Positions 32,422-43,772 of a stretch of DNA of 64,000 nt are shown here, in pieces (within the stretch, counting starts at the first letter, position 1; every line of letters starts with the position of its first letter). The DNA comes from Calliopum simillimum. Taxonomy: Eukaryota; Arthropoda; Insecta; Diptera; Lauxaniidae. The translations under genes were made by a program, and so were the position numbers. Below the pieces are notes generated by a model, which was not told the origin of the DNA, made no database searches, and worked only from the letters and a program-made list of their open reading frames with translations. The DNA lies in contig OX638369.1 in the NCBI GenBank assembly GCA_951812925.1, positions 60,650,228 to 60,714,227 on the forward strand, in the 5' to 3' direction.

Positions 32422-32718
32422 ATGACCTTAGACGGCTCGAGTACGATTAAGATGATCATGAGATACCACAATGTACTAATCGCTAGCGGCTTTCTAGATG
32501 AAGGATACGAAAGCAGTCTTACAAGTATTTGCATATTTAAAGATGCTTCACTGACGGAAGCTGAAATTTTCCCCAGAGGATTGAACCTAGCATGCGCTCT
32601 ACACCTGGGGAGAAACATATCGGTTTACCAAGCCAAAATGTTTGGTCTAAGGAACGCGCTGGACCATGTACAATACAAGATTGTGGCATGGAACAGAATG
32701 AGATTGCGGAAGCTTTAG
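32422..32718 (+). pseudogene. Probable LINE RNase H domain relic
   Basis: The frame reads KDASLTEAEIFPRGLNLACA, then LGRNISVYQAKMFGLRNALD. This resembles the TDGS...SVFQAE(I/M).A(I/L)..AL part of the RNase H domain of I/R1/Jockey-type LINE ORF2 proteins, with the first Asp present as KDAS and the Gln-Ala-(Lys for Glu) motif altered. No RT is seen upstream, and the frame stops soon after. The upstream 30 residues do not fit the family. Moderate confidence, since the match rests on a short motif. Confidence 0.5.
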
Positions 32719-32779
32719 AAAAAAAAGTGTTGGTTTGGGCAATGGTTTGACTCCTAACATTGCTTTAGATGAAACGAGG

Positions 32780-33000
32780 GAATCCAACCAGAAATTCGCT
32801 TAGGCACGCCAAAAATGCATTAGGCACTAATTCGGAATCAATTAGGAATGCCTAATACTTGCCTAGTTAGGTGGGCTTAGGGTTTGCCTAATGAATGCCT
32901 AATGCGGTGGTTATAGTGATAAACGAGCAGTTGCCGAATTTCGGAATGCGTAACGATTGCCTAGTTAAGTGATAATAATCTCACGAAAAATTACGGTTTG
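32780..33000 (+). repeat. Cluster of TGCCTAAT-type short repeats
   Basis: GCCTAAT, GCATTAGGC and CTTGCCTAGTTAGG recur many times in both orientations within 200 bp. A weaker cluster lies at 33640-33710 (ATGCCTACCTAATT, AAGGCATTCC). It may be an old foldback-type element spanning 32780-33830, but the ends are not defined. Confidence 0.5.
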
Positions 33001-33265
33001 TTTCAGTAATTCAATTACTTTCCTGAATTCTCATAAAAAAATTAATGGCAAGAAAGTAAAATATACGGTTTAATCTTCAAACAGTACAGAGATACACAGT
33101 GAAAACTATTGAATAGAGAAGTAAAAACTTGTCGCATGAAAAAATACCAGCGAGCTCTGCAATATTTGCTTAGAATAACATTTCAATTATTACTGGTTGA
33201 GATTGTAAACATTTTTTTTTTTTAAAAATAATTTAAATTAAGCAATAAGCTATTGAAATGAAAGT

Positions 33266-33335
33266 GCCACAGTAGCTCAGTAGATAGAGCGTCGCCTAGA
33301 AACACAAAGGTCTCAAGTTCGACACCATCAACATA
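33266..33335 (+). pseudogene. tRNA-like fossil (pol III A and B boxes)
   Basis: TAGCTCAGTAGA fits the A box in 11 of 12 positions and AGTTCGACACC fits the B box in about 9 of 11, spaced 43 bp as in a tRNA. The D arm GCTC...GAGC pairs perfectly. The anticodon and T stems and the acceptor do not close, so this is not a working tRNA. It is either a decayed tRNA gene or the head of a tRNA-derived SINE. Confidence 0.55.
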
Positions 33336-33581
33336 CATTTTTATTTTTTTATTTACAGTATGTAATCAGTAAAAAATACGGTTTTTCTTTACGGGCGCAC
33401 AGTTACTGAAAAAATCAGTAAAAAATACTGGGATTTTCAATGAATTTTTACTGTTTAGTTTTTTCCGTGTGGTCATAATGAAAAACGAACATTTCTTTTA
33501 ATAAATTACTTAAAAAGACTAAGCTCTAAACTATTTTTCGTGTTAATGATTTGAAAATTATTAGTTAGGCGTAAATTAGGG

Positions 33582-33820
33582 CCCGATTGATTTTGTCTAA
33601 CCAGAACGTTAGGGCCAAGTGTCGAAGCACGACGATGGCCTAGCTTGGTAAGCATCAAATTTTCCTGATAACCAATGCCTACCTAATTAAACTGGTTTAA
33701 GGCATTCCTGATTGAGAAAATATGGGAAACACCGTTACATCTTATAAGAGGGCCACGTTAGGCTTCCGCGTTTGGCCCTAACGTTCTGCTTAGACAAAAC
33801 CAACAAAATTTTCTAGTCGG
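33582..33820. mobile_element. MITE-like inverted repeat, ~240 bp
   Basis: TTTTGTCTAACCAGAACGTT then AGGGCCAA at 33591-33617 is mirrored at 33773-33800 with a single change in the core. Short TAGGC-type repeats lie between. Borders and target duplication are unclear. Confidence 0.6.
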
Positions 33821-34874
33821 GAAATAGCTGGCGACAGCACGGTGCTGCGAACAACATTCTCATATCAGATCTGCTGATAACATCGTATCTCCATGCAAAT
33901 CAGACTGAGTGACTTCCAAATCGATGACCAGGATAGATCGAAGGACTTCAGATGAATCCCGAAAAAAAAATGCGTGGTGGTCATTTTCAAAAAAGTTAAT
34001 TGTATGATGTAATCTGTGGGTCGTAGACATCACTCTTTTCTTATAGGAAATTTTACATAATTACTAATTACCAATTACCAATCTTCAATTATAAGATAAA
34101 AATTTTTAGTCTATTTAGTTTACAATGTCGAGTGAGTACAGTACACAGTATAAGAAAAAAATCAATAAACAAATTAAATTATTAATAAAAATTGCAAAGT
34201 TATGAAGCAATTATTATGTCAAATACATACATAGTATGGTGATTCCATATGTACGCACTTAATATACGTACATGGAACTATAACGCAAGTGAGTCGTGGA
34301 AGAAAAAAAATTAAAGGGCGTTGATTTGAAGCGCCATTCAAATGTGTGAATAATTCAATTGTATTTAAACGAAACTTATTTGGATAAATATGATCTTTTC
34401 AAAACCAAATAAATTTTGCTCCATTTACAATTTTTACTTTGAGCTCTTTGTTTATCAAAAAAGATTTCATGTTTTTCCAATTAGTGGCAAATAATTTCAC
34501 CGTAAATTGCATTGATGCATGCAACACACAACAGACAGACAGTCAATTGTTGTTATTGCAGTCGACTTCTTTTTGTCTCTAACCAGCTGTCTTTAATCTT
34601 CGCCTGCTTGCCGTCTCTTCACATCACCTAGTTTTGATTAACAACCAACAGACGGTCTTTAAAAAGCAGCCGGTTTTCTCATTTAAATCCAAATACATAA
34701 GCCATGTTAAGTCTCGATCTCCCGCTTAGACCCACACGCTTCTGTTACTCATTGCATAGAAATGCATCCCACTGTATGGAGTTGAATAAAAATATTAATA
34801 ATCCACAAGTATCGAAATATCGATACATGACCTAAACGGATGGCCTAACCAAAGGTCGAAATATTCACGTAGAT

Positions 34875-35347
34875 AAGGTCATGTTCTGCATATGGAGGGA
34901 TCAGAACGGTATGGTATACTACGAATTGCTTCTGAGTGGTCAAACCATCAAAGGAATATTGTACCGATCCCAACTAATTGGTTTGAAGCGGACAATATGA
35001 GACCAGGCACGAGTCCGTAATTTTTCATCAACGCTCGTCTACATGTTGTGGTTTTGGTCAAAAACTATTTGGATAACAGTGGATGGGAAATTCTACCCCA
35101 CCCACTTTATTGTCCAGACCTGGCGCTATCTGAATACCACTTGGCACCATCTGAATACCCCTTGGCACCATCTGAATACCACTTGGCGCCATCTGAATAC
35201 CCCTTGTTTCGATCGATCAAGAACGCTCTTACCGAAATACGCTTAATTTCAGTCAAGGGGATCAAAAATTGGCTCGATTCGTTCTTGGGCTCAAAAGACG
35301 GCAAAGTTTTTTGGTCCAGAATTCATTCCGTTAGACAATTTGAATAA
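34875..35347 (+). pseudogene. Mariner transposase relic with 4x LAPSEY repeat
   Basis: C-terminal part of a mariner transposase. It reads KVMFCIWRDQNGMVYYELLL, then SGQTIKGILYRSQL; after disruption NYLDNSGWEILPHPLYCPDL, and the tail FRSIKNALTEI and KGIKNWLDSF. The second catalytic region (normally HQDNARPH) is unrecognisable and there are stops and shifts. The third catalytic motif, usually one LAPSDYHLF, has become four tandem 21 bp units (35120-35203) reading LALSEYH/LAPSEYP, with Glu in place of the Asp. It is inactive. It differs from the relics at 5.1 and 19.2 kb and is a separate lineage. Confidence 0.8.
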
Positions 35348-35499
35348 ATAAAATATGTAACCATTTTTTCACTCAAATTTTGGAAAAAAAAATAACGCTG
35401 GAAACTTACAGAGATCCGCTACGAGCCCTGGTATGATGATTAAAAATTAAATAAAAATATTTTTCATTTTCTTCTAAACAACTCATCGAACTTTTGTTA

Positions 35500-35720
35500 G
35501 TCCGTCCGAACTTCAAAATAAACTTTCCCCCTTTATTTTTATACCAGCATTTCCCGGTGTGCGTTGCGTCGCCTTGTCTTGTACAGAGGGCGTGGCATCA
35601 GCAATTTTTGCAGCGAACATTATTTCTCCCAGTGCCTTTTATGTACCAAATCTCTTTCATGTACGTTAAATAGTTTCAGAGACATCATGAATTAATTTTT
35701 AGGGTGGCGAGACAGCGCTC
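35500..35720 (+). mobile_element. Possible very diverged DINE-like fragment
   Basis: TTTTTATACCAGCATTTCCC followed by GAGGGCGTGGCATCAGCAAT resembles the DINE-like 5' end and internal GAGGGCGTGGCA motif. The similarity is short and could be chance. Confidence 0.3.
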
Positions 35721-35967
35721 ATCTTTCTAGCTCTTCATTTTTATATGGTAAAGGAATGTTTTAAGAAAAGATTTTTTTTAGTTAATTAAAAATGTTCACC
35801 AAACTACATTGTACTACTTTGTATTTGCAAAAGAATATTTCGCAATAACAGTGGGGTATGATGCTCCGAAAGAGAAAGTCTTTTTGAATAGTCGTCAAAA
35901 ATTCAAGGTTAAATTTTATGTTGATTTTTTATAAGTTTGCAAATTCCAGGAAATAATTTAAAAAAAT

Positions 35968-36418
35968 TTATTCCATTCTTACTCTAACTAGAATCGTCCA
36001 GTGGTCAACATTCGACCACAAATGTATAAAATAATTTTTGTACTTTTCGGACACTTTTAGCATTTATTTTTTTACTATTTGATGCGAAATAGAAAAGCTC
36101 ACTAATCATCGCTGGTATAATTCAAGCGAAATATAAACAAAACAAATAACATGAAGTCAGTGCTATGCATTTTGTCATTCTCTTTATGCTTTATCCTTTT
36201 TTCAGCTCTGTTTGACCGTGTATTTTGTTGTTGTTAACATTGAAAAATTGTATTTAATTTTACCTGACTTAATGGCAAAATATTAACATAATTTTAACTT
36301 TGTGCACATCTACACATAAATACGTTTCTAATGGTGTATAATATGAAGTCGTACTCCATTTCTAACATAGTAAAAAAAGATGGACAAGTTTTTGTCTTGC
36401 GTATTAATATATAGATAT
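35968..36418 (+). repeat. ~440 bp direct repeat, copy 1
   Basis: Runs from ACTAGAATCGTCCAGTGGTC through AAGCTCACTAATCATC, ATGAAGTCAGTGCTATGC, CTTTATCCTTTTTTCAGCTC and ATCTACACATAAA to GTCTTGCGTATTAATATATA. The partner lies at 37846-38285 in the same orientation, with scattered differences. The 1.4 kb between the copies has no recognised coding sequence. No TG/CA ends or target duplication, so an LTR pair is not supported. Confidence 0.8.
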
Positions 36419-37845
36419 ACTAATATTCGAAAACAGTTTTTCTTTTCGATATTCTTATACACTAAAATTAAGCAGATTCAGGTATCGTCTAGGAATTATA
36501 TGAAAAGTATACGATACTTTCTCGCCAAACATCGCGAAATTTCCTTTTCAATTCTGGTTTTAGAGTCTGCAAGCACAGTAAGTCGATTGTTGTGCGCACT
36601 GAGTTGTTAGTCATCACTGTGGCATTCGCGAACACAGCGCGTCAGCAGCAGCTGCTGGTGCGAAGCATTCCCTCTCCCCTGTTGTACTGTCGCTATCTCG
36701 CTCTTCCTATCTTTTGGATTGTCGCCTGCCTTTCTATTGATATTTAATTCATGTCTCATGCATTTTTGAGGTTTGTTGTTATTTTATTTCATTATTAAAC
36801 ATTTTAAATCGAAGTCTAAATTTAGACATAAAAATCACTGTGCACAAACAACGAAAACAATTGCAATTATGACAAATACATAAATAATTGTGTTTTTGTT
36901 TTTCAAAATTAAAAAATTGTTTCTGATTATAAGAAATCAATAGTAAAAAGTAATTTCAGTAAAAACGCCTCAAAAATGTCACTAAATAAAAATAAATTTA
37001 ATTGCAATTTTAATTGTCTTTTTTCAATGTGTAAAAAAGGGTGTCACAGTAATTAAACAAATATAAAATTAAAGAAATAAATAATTTGTATTGAAAATGT
37101 TCAAGTTGATATAAGTATAGTAAATGTTTTAGAAAAATGTGGTAAGAAAAGAAAACTAACAACAAAACTCAGTTACTTTGGAAATTTTAAAGCCAAACAA
37201 AATGTTTATAAAGTTCATGATAACTTGTTTACAAATAACAATATTAACATCAAGGGTTGAAAAAAGCCAGTTTTGTATAGAAAATCGTTAGCTAAGATTG
37301 CACTTCAGTAGTTAAAAATTTGGATATCGTTGGAAAGGCTATTCATTTATCTTTTGAACAATATACTTTTTATCTCAATCAATCTCAATTTGTTTGGATT
37401 TCATAAGGATTTCAGTGAAACCATTTCTGAAAAACATAAAATGGTCTCCAGGTAAAATTTACAACTGTGAAAAAAAAATTCAAAAAATTTTTTGTTCTTA
37501 GAAAATCTCATTCATCAAACCACATTAATTTCCCAAACTTGGATTTTGTAAACCTGTGTTATTTGTTGTATTAAAAACAATTTATAAAAAAAACATCAAA
37601 AAAATTTGACAATTGAAAAAATATGTCGGTAGTCTAAAAGAATCCTTATTTCAAATTCTGATTTTCACATACCTATTATTTTCCGATATAGAAATTGGCT
37701 TACCTGTAATTAAAAGAAAAAAACCAAAATAAATAAATCTTATGTACAATAATGATTTTTAATAATTTAATGATATATCCGTTGAATACAAGATATTAAA
37801 AGTGTTCCAAATGTATAGTGTTAAAAATGACAAGATGCTTTCAGC

Positions 37846-38285
37846 GTTTTAATCCTTACTAGAACCGCCCAGTGGTCAAAATTCGACCACAAATGTATTA
37901 AACATTTTTGGTACCTTTTGGATACTTGTAGTACTTTTTTTTTGCTATTTGGTACGAAATATAAAAGCTCATTTATCATCCCTGGTATTATTCAAGCGAA
38001 ATATTGACAAAACAAAAAACGTGAAGTCAGTGCTATTCGTTTTGTCTTTCTCTTTGTGCTTTATCCTTTTTTCAGCTGTGTGACCGTGTATTCTGTTGTT
38101 GTTAATATTGAAATATTTGTATTTAATTTTACCAAGCTTATAGTCAAAATATTAACAACATTTTAACTTTGTGCACATCTACACACAAATGCCTTTCTAA
38201 TGGTATATAATTCAAAGTCGTACTCCATTTCTAACATAGTAAAAAAAGATAGACAAATTTTAGTCTTGCGTATTAATATATAGAT
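37846..38285 (+). repeat. ~440 bp direct repeat, copy 2
   Basis: The second copy of the repeat at 35968-36418. After GTCTTGCGTATTAATATATA the flanks differ, which sets the right border. Interval 36419-37845 is AT-rich, with a GC-richer patch at about 36560-36730. Confidence 0.8.
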
Positions 38286-38404
38286 TTGTTAGACAACATA
38301 ACTATACATACAAACAGTAACTCTGAAGACTTCGAAGGCTACCGATCCATGTACATCCAAAACTTGGTTGGGTATTGCATGGTGGAGGCCAAACAACTGA
38401 TAGC

Positions 38405-39110
38405 GCCATTAACATCCACAATTTTGAGCAATGTGGTTGCGAGTACGAGACAAAAAAAAGTTGAACAATATTGTAACCGAGTACGTCACATTCGAAAACT
38501 TTGGTAGAAAACTTGAGTTGGAGACACAAGATATAGCACGAGCAAAAGAAGTAATGCATTTTAATACAAAACGCATCGGGAAACGTTTAAAACAATTGAT
38601 TTTCTTAACTCACTGTAAACAAAACAAATAGCACTTGTACATCAAAACGTTGTGAGTACGTTTATGCTAAACAATGTCAAACTTTATTATGGTGTTGCCA
38701 GATTGTAGCTATGGACATTAGTATTGCCAGTTTCCGAAATATAAATAGTACCATAAGTATTATGAATCTCCTCGTCAATAAATTATCGTGCATATCTTTT
38801 TGCCACAATCATAAATACGTATATTTCGGTACTACGGAATATATTCAGGATTTACCTTCTTTTTTTTCAAACAATGAAGTTGTTTTAAGGTCATATGGTC
38901 ACTACTTGCAACTTTTGTAAATCTTAATTCCAAACTGTTCCCGTTTTAAAACGTTCCCCGATGCGTTTAGTAGTAAAATGTATTACTTCTTTCTCGTGCT
39001 ATATCTTGTGTCTCCAACTCAATTTTTCTAACAAAGTTTTCGAATGTGAGGTACACGGTTACAATATTGTACAACTTTTCTACCTCGTACTCCCAATCAC
39101 ATTGTGTTTC
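38405..39110. repeat. Inverted repeat, ~170 bp arms
   Basis: The left arm at about 38432-38600 (AATATTGTAACCGAGTACGT, GAGTTGGAGACACAAGATAT, ACGCATCGGGAAACGTTT) is complementary, with differences, to 38940-39107. The spacer contains a block (AGCTATGGACATTAGTATTG, GCCAGTTTCCGAAATATAAA) repeated directly just outside the right arm at 39118-39165. It is probably a MITE with a rearranged centre. The short open frames here come from the arms. Confidence 0.7.
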
Positions 39111-39189
39111 CAGATTTTAGCTATTGACATTAGTGTTGCCAGTTGCCGAAATATAAATGGTACCCCTCCTACTAATGGCGTCATTTGAT

Positions 39190-40127
39190 ATCTAGGTACC
39201 AAGTACCTTTTTATACCTGGTAAGGTAAGTTTGATTTGGAATGCTCATGCAAAGGTACCAGAAACAACTTTTAACTCAATGCATTTTAAAGGACAAAACT
39301 AAAACAGAACCACTACAGACATTAAAGTATGTTCCAACAGGTACAAATCTGCAAAGAAAATCAAAATGCTCAACGATTACTTTGGCACAATAATAAAGAC
39401 AACAGAATTCCCGACATCTATGTTAGGCAGGTAACTACGACTTTTGGTGCAGCATATTCTCTTAGTTTGGCGCAGTACGTGATGAATTGAAATGCTAATG
39501 TGTTCAAAGCAAAAAGCTAGTTTAATCGATTAAAAATAACCACCATGTAGAGACTTTTTGAATTGCGCTATACAATTGGGAAAAGACATGGCTTTCATCT
39601 ACAGCGGGGGAGGCTTTCTTATAAGGAATTTTAAATCAAACTATAAAATCGTCGTGAAAGAGCTCGATGAGTTAGAAGCACAAAACTCAAATAACACGTG
39701 ATCTCTAAAACTAAATAACTTTAACAATGAGCTCCTTTGTTCAGAGTGGACACATATTCCCAAAAAAAGCTAACTTTGCAGATGACGCCACAAAATGAAA
39801 AGAAAAATTTGAAAACAATATGCAGAACAGATGGTTTACTGTTCCTGAATTCTTGAAGCAAGCAAAACTTTCATGGCCTGACAAAGGCTCCGGATTTTCA
39901 ACACCTTCTGAATTGTTGGCATGAAAACGACGTGCTTCGAATCTAGCGAAGAATTGGTTTGGCAACTAAAGTGGTTTCATGCATAACCGGCCAATATCTT
40001 ACCAAACAACCATTACAGCATAAGGCTTTTATTTCAATATTCCCATGAAGCATTTCATTACATTCACCATTACACTTGGCTCAACGAAATTCATCCAAAA
40101 TTTTACATACCACGCCTTATAGGCGAG
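39190..40127. other. Non-coding stretch, unidentified element debris
   Basis: The segment 39720-39965 gives a short plus-strand frame with WFTVPEFLKQAKLSWPDKGSG, which looks like broken coding sequence of a transposon but matches no family I can name. The rest shows nothing. Confidence 0.3.
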
Positions 40128-40758
40128 GAGCCGGCAATACTAAAAGTGCCGTCATCGCGGATTCTGAAATTTTTAATGCAAAATGGTAGTTTACACTAAG
40201 ACGAATAAGAAAAGCTTGGTCAGCATGGTTAAAGCCTGGCAGCAATATTTTTAAATGATTTTTGAATCATTAAATTTCGGAATGTTTTGTCGTCACAACG
40301 GATTTTGATTAATCTTAATATAAATCGATGATAAATTTCATAACCATTCAGAAAAAATCCGGCCGACCAAATTTTTTTTGCCGAAAATGACCGGCAGACC
40401 TATTTTAATGGTGCAACAGTGGCTACTTCCGGCAGTTTTTAAGCTCACATACCAAGATATTTTTAAATTTGACATTAAAACACGTAAATTAAAAAAAAAA
40501 AAATCCGTAATAACAGAGAAATTGTACCCACTGTAGCACCATTAAAATAGGTCTGCCGGTCATTTTCGGCAAAAAAAAAATTAAGTCGGCCGGATTTTTT
40601 CTGAATGGTTATGAAATTTATCATCGATTACTATTAAGATTGTTCAAAATCCGCGATGACGGCAAAACATTCCGAAAATTTGATGATTCAAAAATCATTT
40701 AAAAATATTTCTGCCAGGCTTTAACCATGCTGACCAAGCTTCTCTTATTCGTCTTACG

Positions 40759-42531
40759 CAGTGGCGGATTAACCCTAAGGCACCAGTAGGCACCTGCCTA
40801 GGGCGGCAGATTTTTGGGGGGCGGCAAATTTTCGGAGTGATAAAAAAAATTTATAATTTAAGTATTGAACTTGATTTTATTTTACCTAAATGGTACTTTA
40901 AAAACATTTACACTCAGCACTATTTAAGCAATACGAATGGACGATTTAACCGATTAAAAACAACCATGTAGTGTACCATACGGTTAAATTAAGAATATTA
41001 TAAAAGATATTTAAGTAAAGTTTACTCAATACCAAGGGCGGCAAAATGAGTGATTGAAATAGATATCAAATGCAAAATGAACTGTAGGGGGCGGCAAAAT
41101 GAGTGATTGAAATAGACATTGTTCTATAAGACCAAAGGACTAAAAGCTCAAGAACTCTTATCAAATGCAAAATGGACTGCAGGGGGCGGCAAAATGAGTG
41201 ATTGAAATAGATATTGTTCTATAAAACCAAAGGACTATAAGCTCAAGAATTTCGAGTCGAAGGGGTGTGGCATCGCCGTATTTTTATTGGATGTAAAATA
41301 CTCAAGCATTTTTCATACGCATACCAAATTTTATTCAGCTATGTCGATTAGTTTCAAAGATAGGACTGATTCTTGCGATTAAAGCCCCATTTTTCCATAT
41401 AAATAGCGTTTTTCCGACCTTCAACGGCCCTGCGGCACGGTCAAATATTTTCCGAACGGGGCCAAAATTTTTGTGCTTGATACTTACACCAATAGAAAAC
41501 TTTTTAGTCCCTGGGAGTAAGGTTTTTTACATTTTTGATTTTTACGATAGGTCTAATGTATATCTGGCCTAAAAAGTTCAGATTGACAAGAATCATTGAT
41601 TAGAGGATTTATTGAATAGAATTTTTTGAAGAAATCGTTTCTTTTTTAAATAAATAATTACCTAGAACAGGATGATTAAAAATAAATGTTGAAATATTGT
41701 CCAGAACTTGCCACATTTGCACCATCTCGAATAATACTCTCAATATTCCGTTTTATGGGTTTTGTATGGGCGATAGGCGTTTCCATTAACCAATTTTGCT
41801 TAAAGACAACTGCTTGCCCCTTTTTCAACAACTTCACCACAAAATTTCATCAAGCTATCTTGACTTGTTTTTCCGTAATCGTGATTTCTACAGACGGACA
41901 TGTGGTCAGACATACAGATAGATGAACAGACAGACGGACAAATAGGTGGACAGACCTAACTACGGCTACAAACAAGAGTACAACATGAATATACCCCAGG
42001 TGCTGGGTACAAAAATGTGTATTTATGCTTATATTCAGCACTAGATTTATTTTTTGTTTATTTTAAAATCAGTTCATACGTTTCTCGCTATCCTAATGCA
42101 TTTTAAACCAAAATAGAATAAAAAATAAAAATTTATAAAATTTTTTTCTTCAATATTTTCGAACCACTTATATTAGAACATTTGTTGCCATATAGCTACA
42201 TCCCAAAAGTCGTATTTAGAAAAAAAAAATTTGAAAACTTCTGATTGATTAGGCATTAAATAACCATAAGTAACAAAAAAACAAAAAATTGGATTTTTCG
42301 GATGAGAAAAAAAAAGATAGACCGAAAGGGTTAACAAAATTAGGCGAAAAATTTTTTAATGTATGAATAAACGATGTATTTAAACATACGAATCATTAAA
42401 GTGTTAATGTAACCTATTAATCTGTTTTTATTATAAGTTTCTTTCTATAAAAAAAAAATCTGAAGGTGGGGGGGGGGGGGGGCGGCGAAAAAAAAGTGCC
42501 TAAGGCGACAATTTACTTAGATCCGCCACTG
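40759..42531. mobile_element. hAT-like element, 1773 bp, TSD GTCTTACG
   Basis: 8 bp target duplication GTCTTACG at 40751-40758 and 42532-42539. The TIRs are CAGTGGCGGAT and ATCCGCCACTG, a terminal sequence typical of hAT transposons. Beside both ends are GC-rich blocks (CCTAGGGCGGCA, GGGGCGGC). The interior holds two to three copies of a ~115 bp unit with GGGCGGCAAAATGAGTGATT (41037-41240), a fragment of a DINE-like element and AT-rich DNA. No transposase with recognisable motifs, so it is non-autonomous. Confidence 0.88.
41700..42014 (-). mobile_element. Diverged DINE-like fragment inside the hAT-like element
   Basis: On the minus strand it starts TACCCAGCACCTGGGGTATA, followed by a GTCTGTC-rich stretch (41890-41960) and then CAAGATAGCTTGATGAAATT and the GGCCAATT region. 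The order is that of the DINE-like family but the sequence is far more diverged than at 58.6 kb. It is an older subfamily. Confidence 0.6.
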
Positions 42532-42607
42532 GTCTTACGTGTAAACTACCATTTTGCATTACAAATTTCAGAATCCGCGATGACGGCACTTTGAGTATTG
42601 CCGGCTC

Positions 42608-43772
42608 CCGGACTATAAGAATAGAACTAAAAAAGGTGCAAAGAAATTATCAATTTAGATTGCACAAATGCCGAAGGCCTGGCACCGTTCACTCACTTTG
42701 AAATCGACTACGTACTTTGTTCTCATCTATTCGTGTCCAAAATAAGACTCAGAATTCACTACCGATGAAGGTCTAACACCAAACCGCTTCCTTCCTAAAA
42801 AACTTATTGGTGAATTTACTAGAAAACGACTACATATTTCTTCGAAAGAACTGGAGAAAGGTGCCGTTCGCCGTTGGGTTCAAGAATATCTTACAATAGT
42901 TGTTGTAGTAGATCCGAATTAATTGCAAAATAATTGGCCAATACATATTATTCGTGATGGTAAACTGTGGAACTTTAATCCATTTAAAGCTATTGTTGGT
43001 TCGCAAAATCAAAGATGAAAACGTGGAAAGCATAGGACTGAAAAAAACCAAAACATGAGGGAATTCCAAAAGAATTTTTTTACTTAATAGATAAGACAGC
43101 AATAGATACATGTAGGTATGTCAGAATTTGTGGTTACTTTCGCATGTCCATATGTACCTAGATAGATTAACAAAAATAAAAAAAAAAAACACTGTGTCAT
43201 CATCAGCAACAGCGTAAGTCGCAAAATAAATCAAAAAATAAATTAAAATTAATGAAGAAAAAAAAACCTAATGAAATTTATGAGCTTCAAATTTACTCTT
43301 AAAGCGACCATAATTAATCGGTGCACGATCAAATCGTAAAATTCCGTATCGATTTACTACTTTTATTTCGAAAGTATGGCAACATTAAACTTTGCACCGA
43401 CTGTGATGAATGAAAATGAAGAATTTGGGTGGTTCGTTTGTTTAGCAAATTTTTATTGTTGCTGTTGTTGTTGTTGTTGCCATGACCGGCATGGAAACAA
43501 GCGGCAGCAACAGCGACGGCAGAAAGTCGCTTCCGCGTTCAAGAATTTGTTCCAAATATTAAGCAGGTTCGCATTTGCGTTCGTGTTTGAAAATTCGCTA
43601 ATTACTCGTGTCACACATTTGGCGTTCGTTGACGAAAACAATAACAACAAAAGTCCGCAATGCTCGTTTTTATGACAAGCGTAGAAGCTAACAGCGACGT
43701 CAACTGAGATGCCGACAATCCACAAGTATTCATTCATTCACGTCAATTTTATCAAAAGCTCGCTCTCGTTGT
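42608..43772. other. Non-coding stretch, host-like, one CAA/GTT repeat
   Basis: Contains possible broken coding sequence near 42640-42890 (LTPNRFLPKKLIGEFTRKRL) that I cannot assign. A GTT run at 43457-43478 with GC-rich DNA to about 43730 resembles fly 5' or intronic DNA. No confident gene. Confidence 0.35.

Larger units (their letters stand above)
40128..42607. mobile_element. Palindromic MITE split by a hAT-like element
   Basis: The ends are GAGCCGGCAATAC and its inverse GTATTGCCGGCTC. The left arm, 40128-40410, is mirrored by 40520-40756 plus 42540-42607. Shared blocks include GTCATCGCGGATTCTGAAAT at the outer ends and GGTCTGCCGGTCATTTTCGG nearer the centre. Removing the insertion 40759-42531 and one 8 bp duplication restores an element of about 700 bp. 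No coding sequence. Confidence 0.85.

Noticed and set aside
35107..35304. Minus-strand repetitive frame (GYSDGAKWYSDGAK)
   Set aside because: Antisense shadow of the tandem repeat in the mariner relic.
35968..38285. LTR pair of a retrotransposon
   Set aside because: No TG/CA ends, no target duplication, no primer site or coding sequence between the repeats.
39720..39965. Broken transposon gene with WFTVPEFLKQAKLS
   Set aside because: I could not match it to any family; left as unidentified debris.
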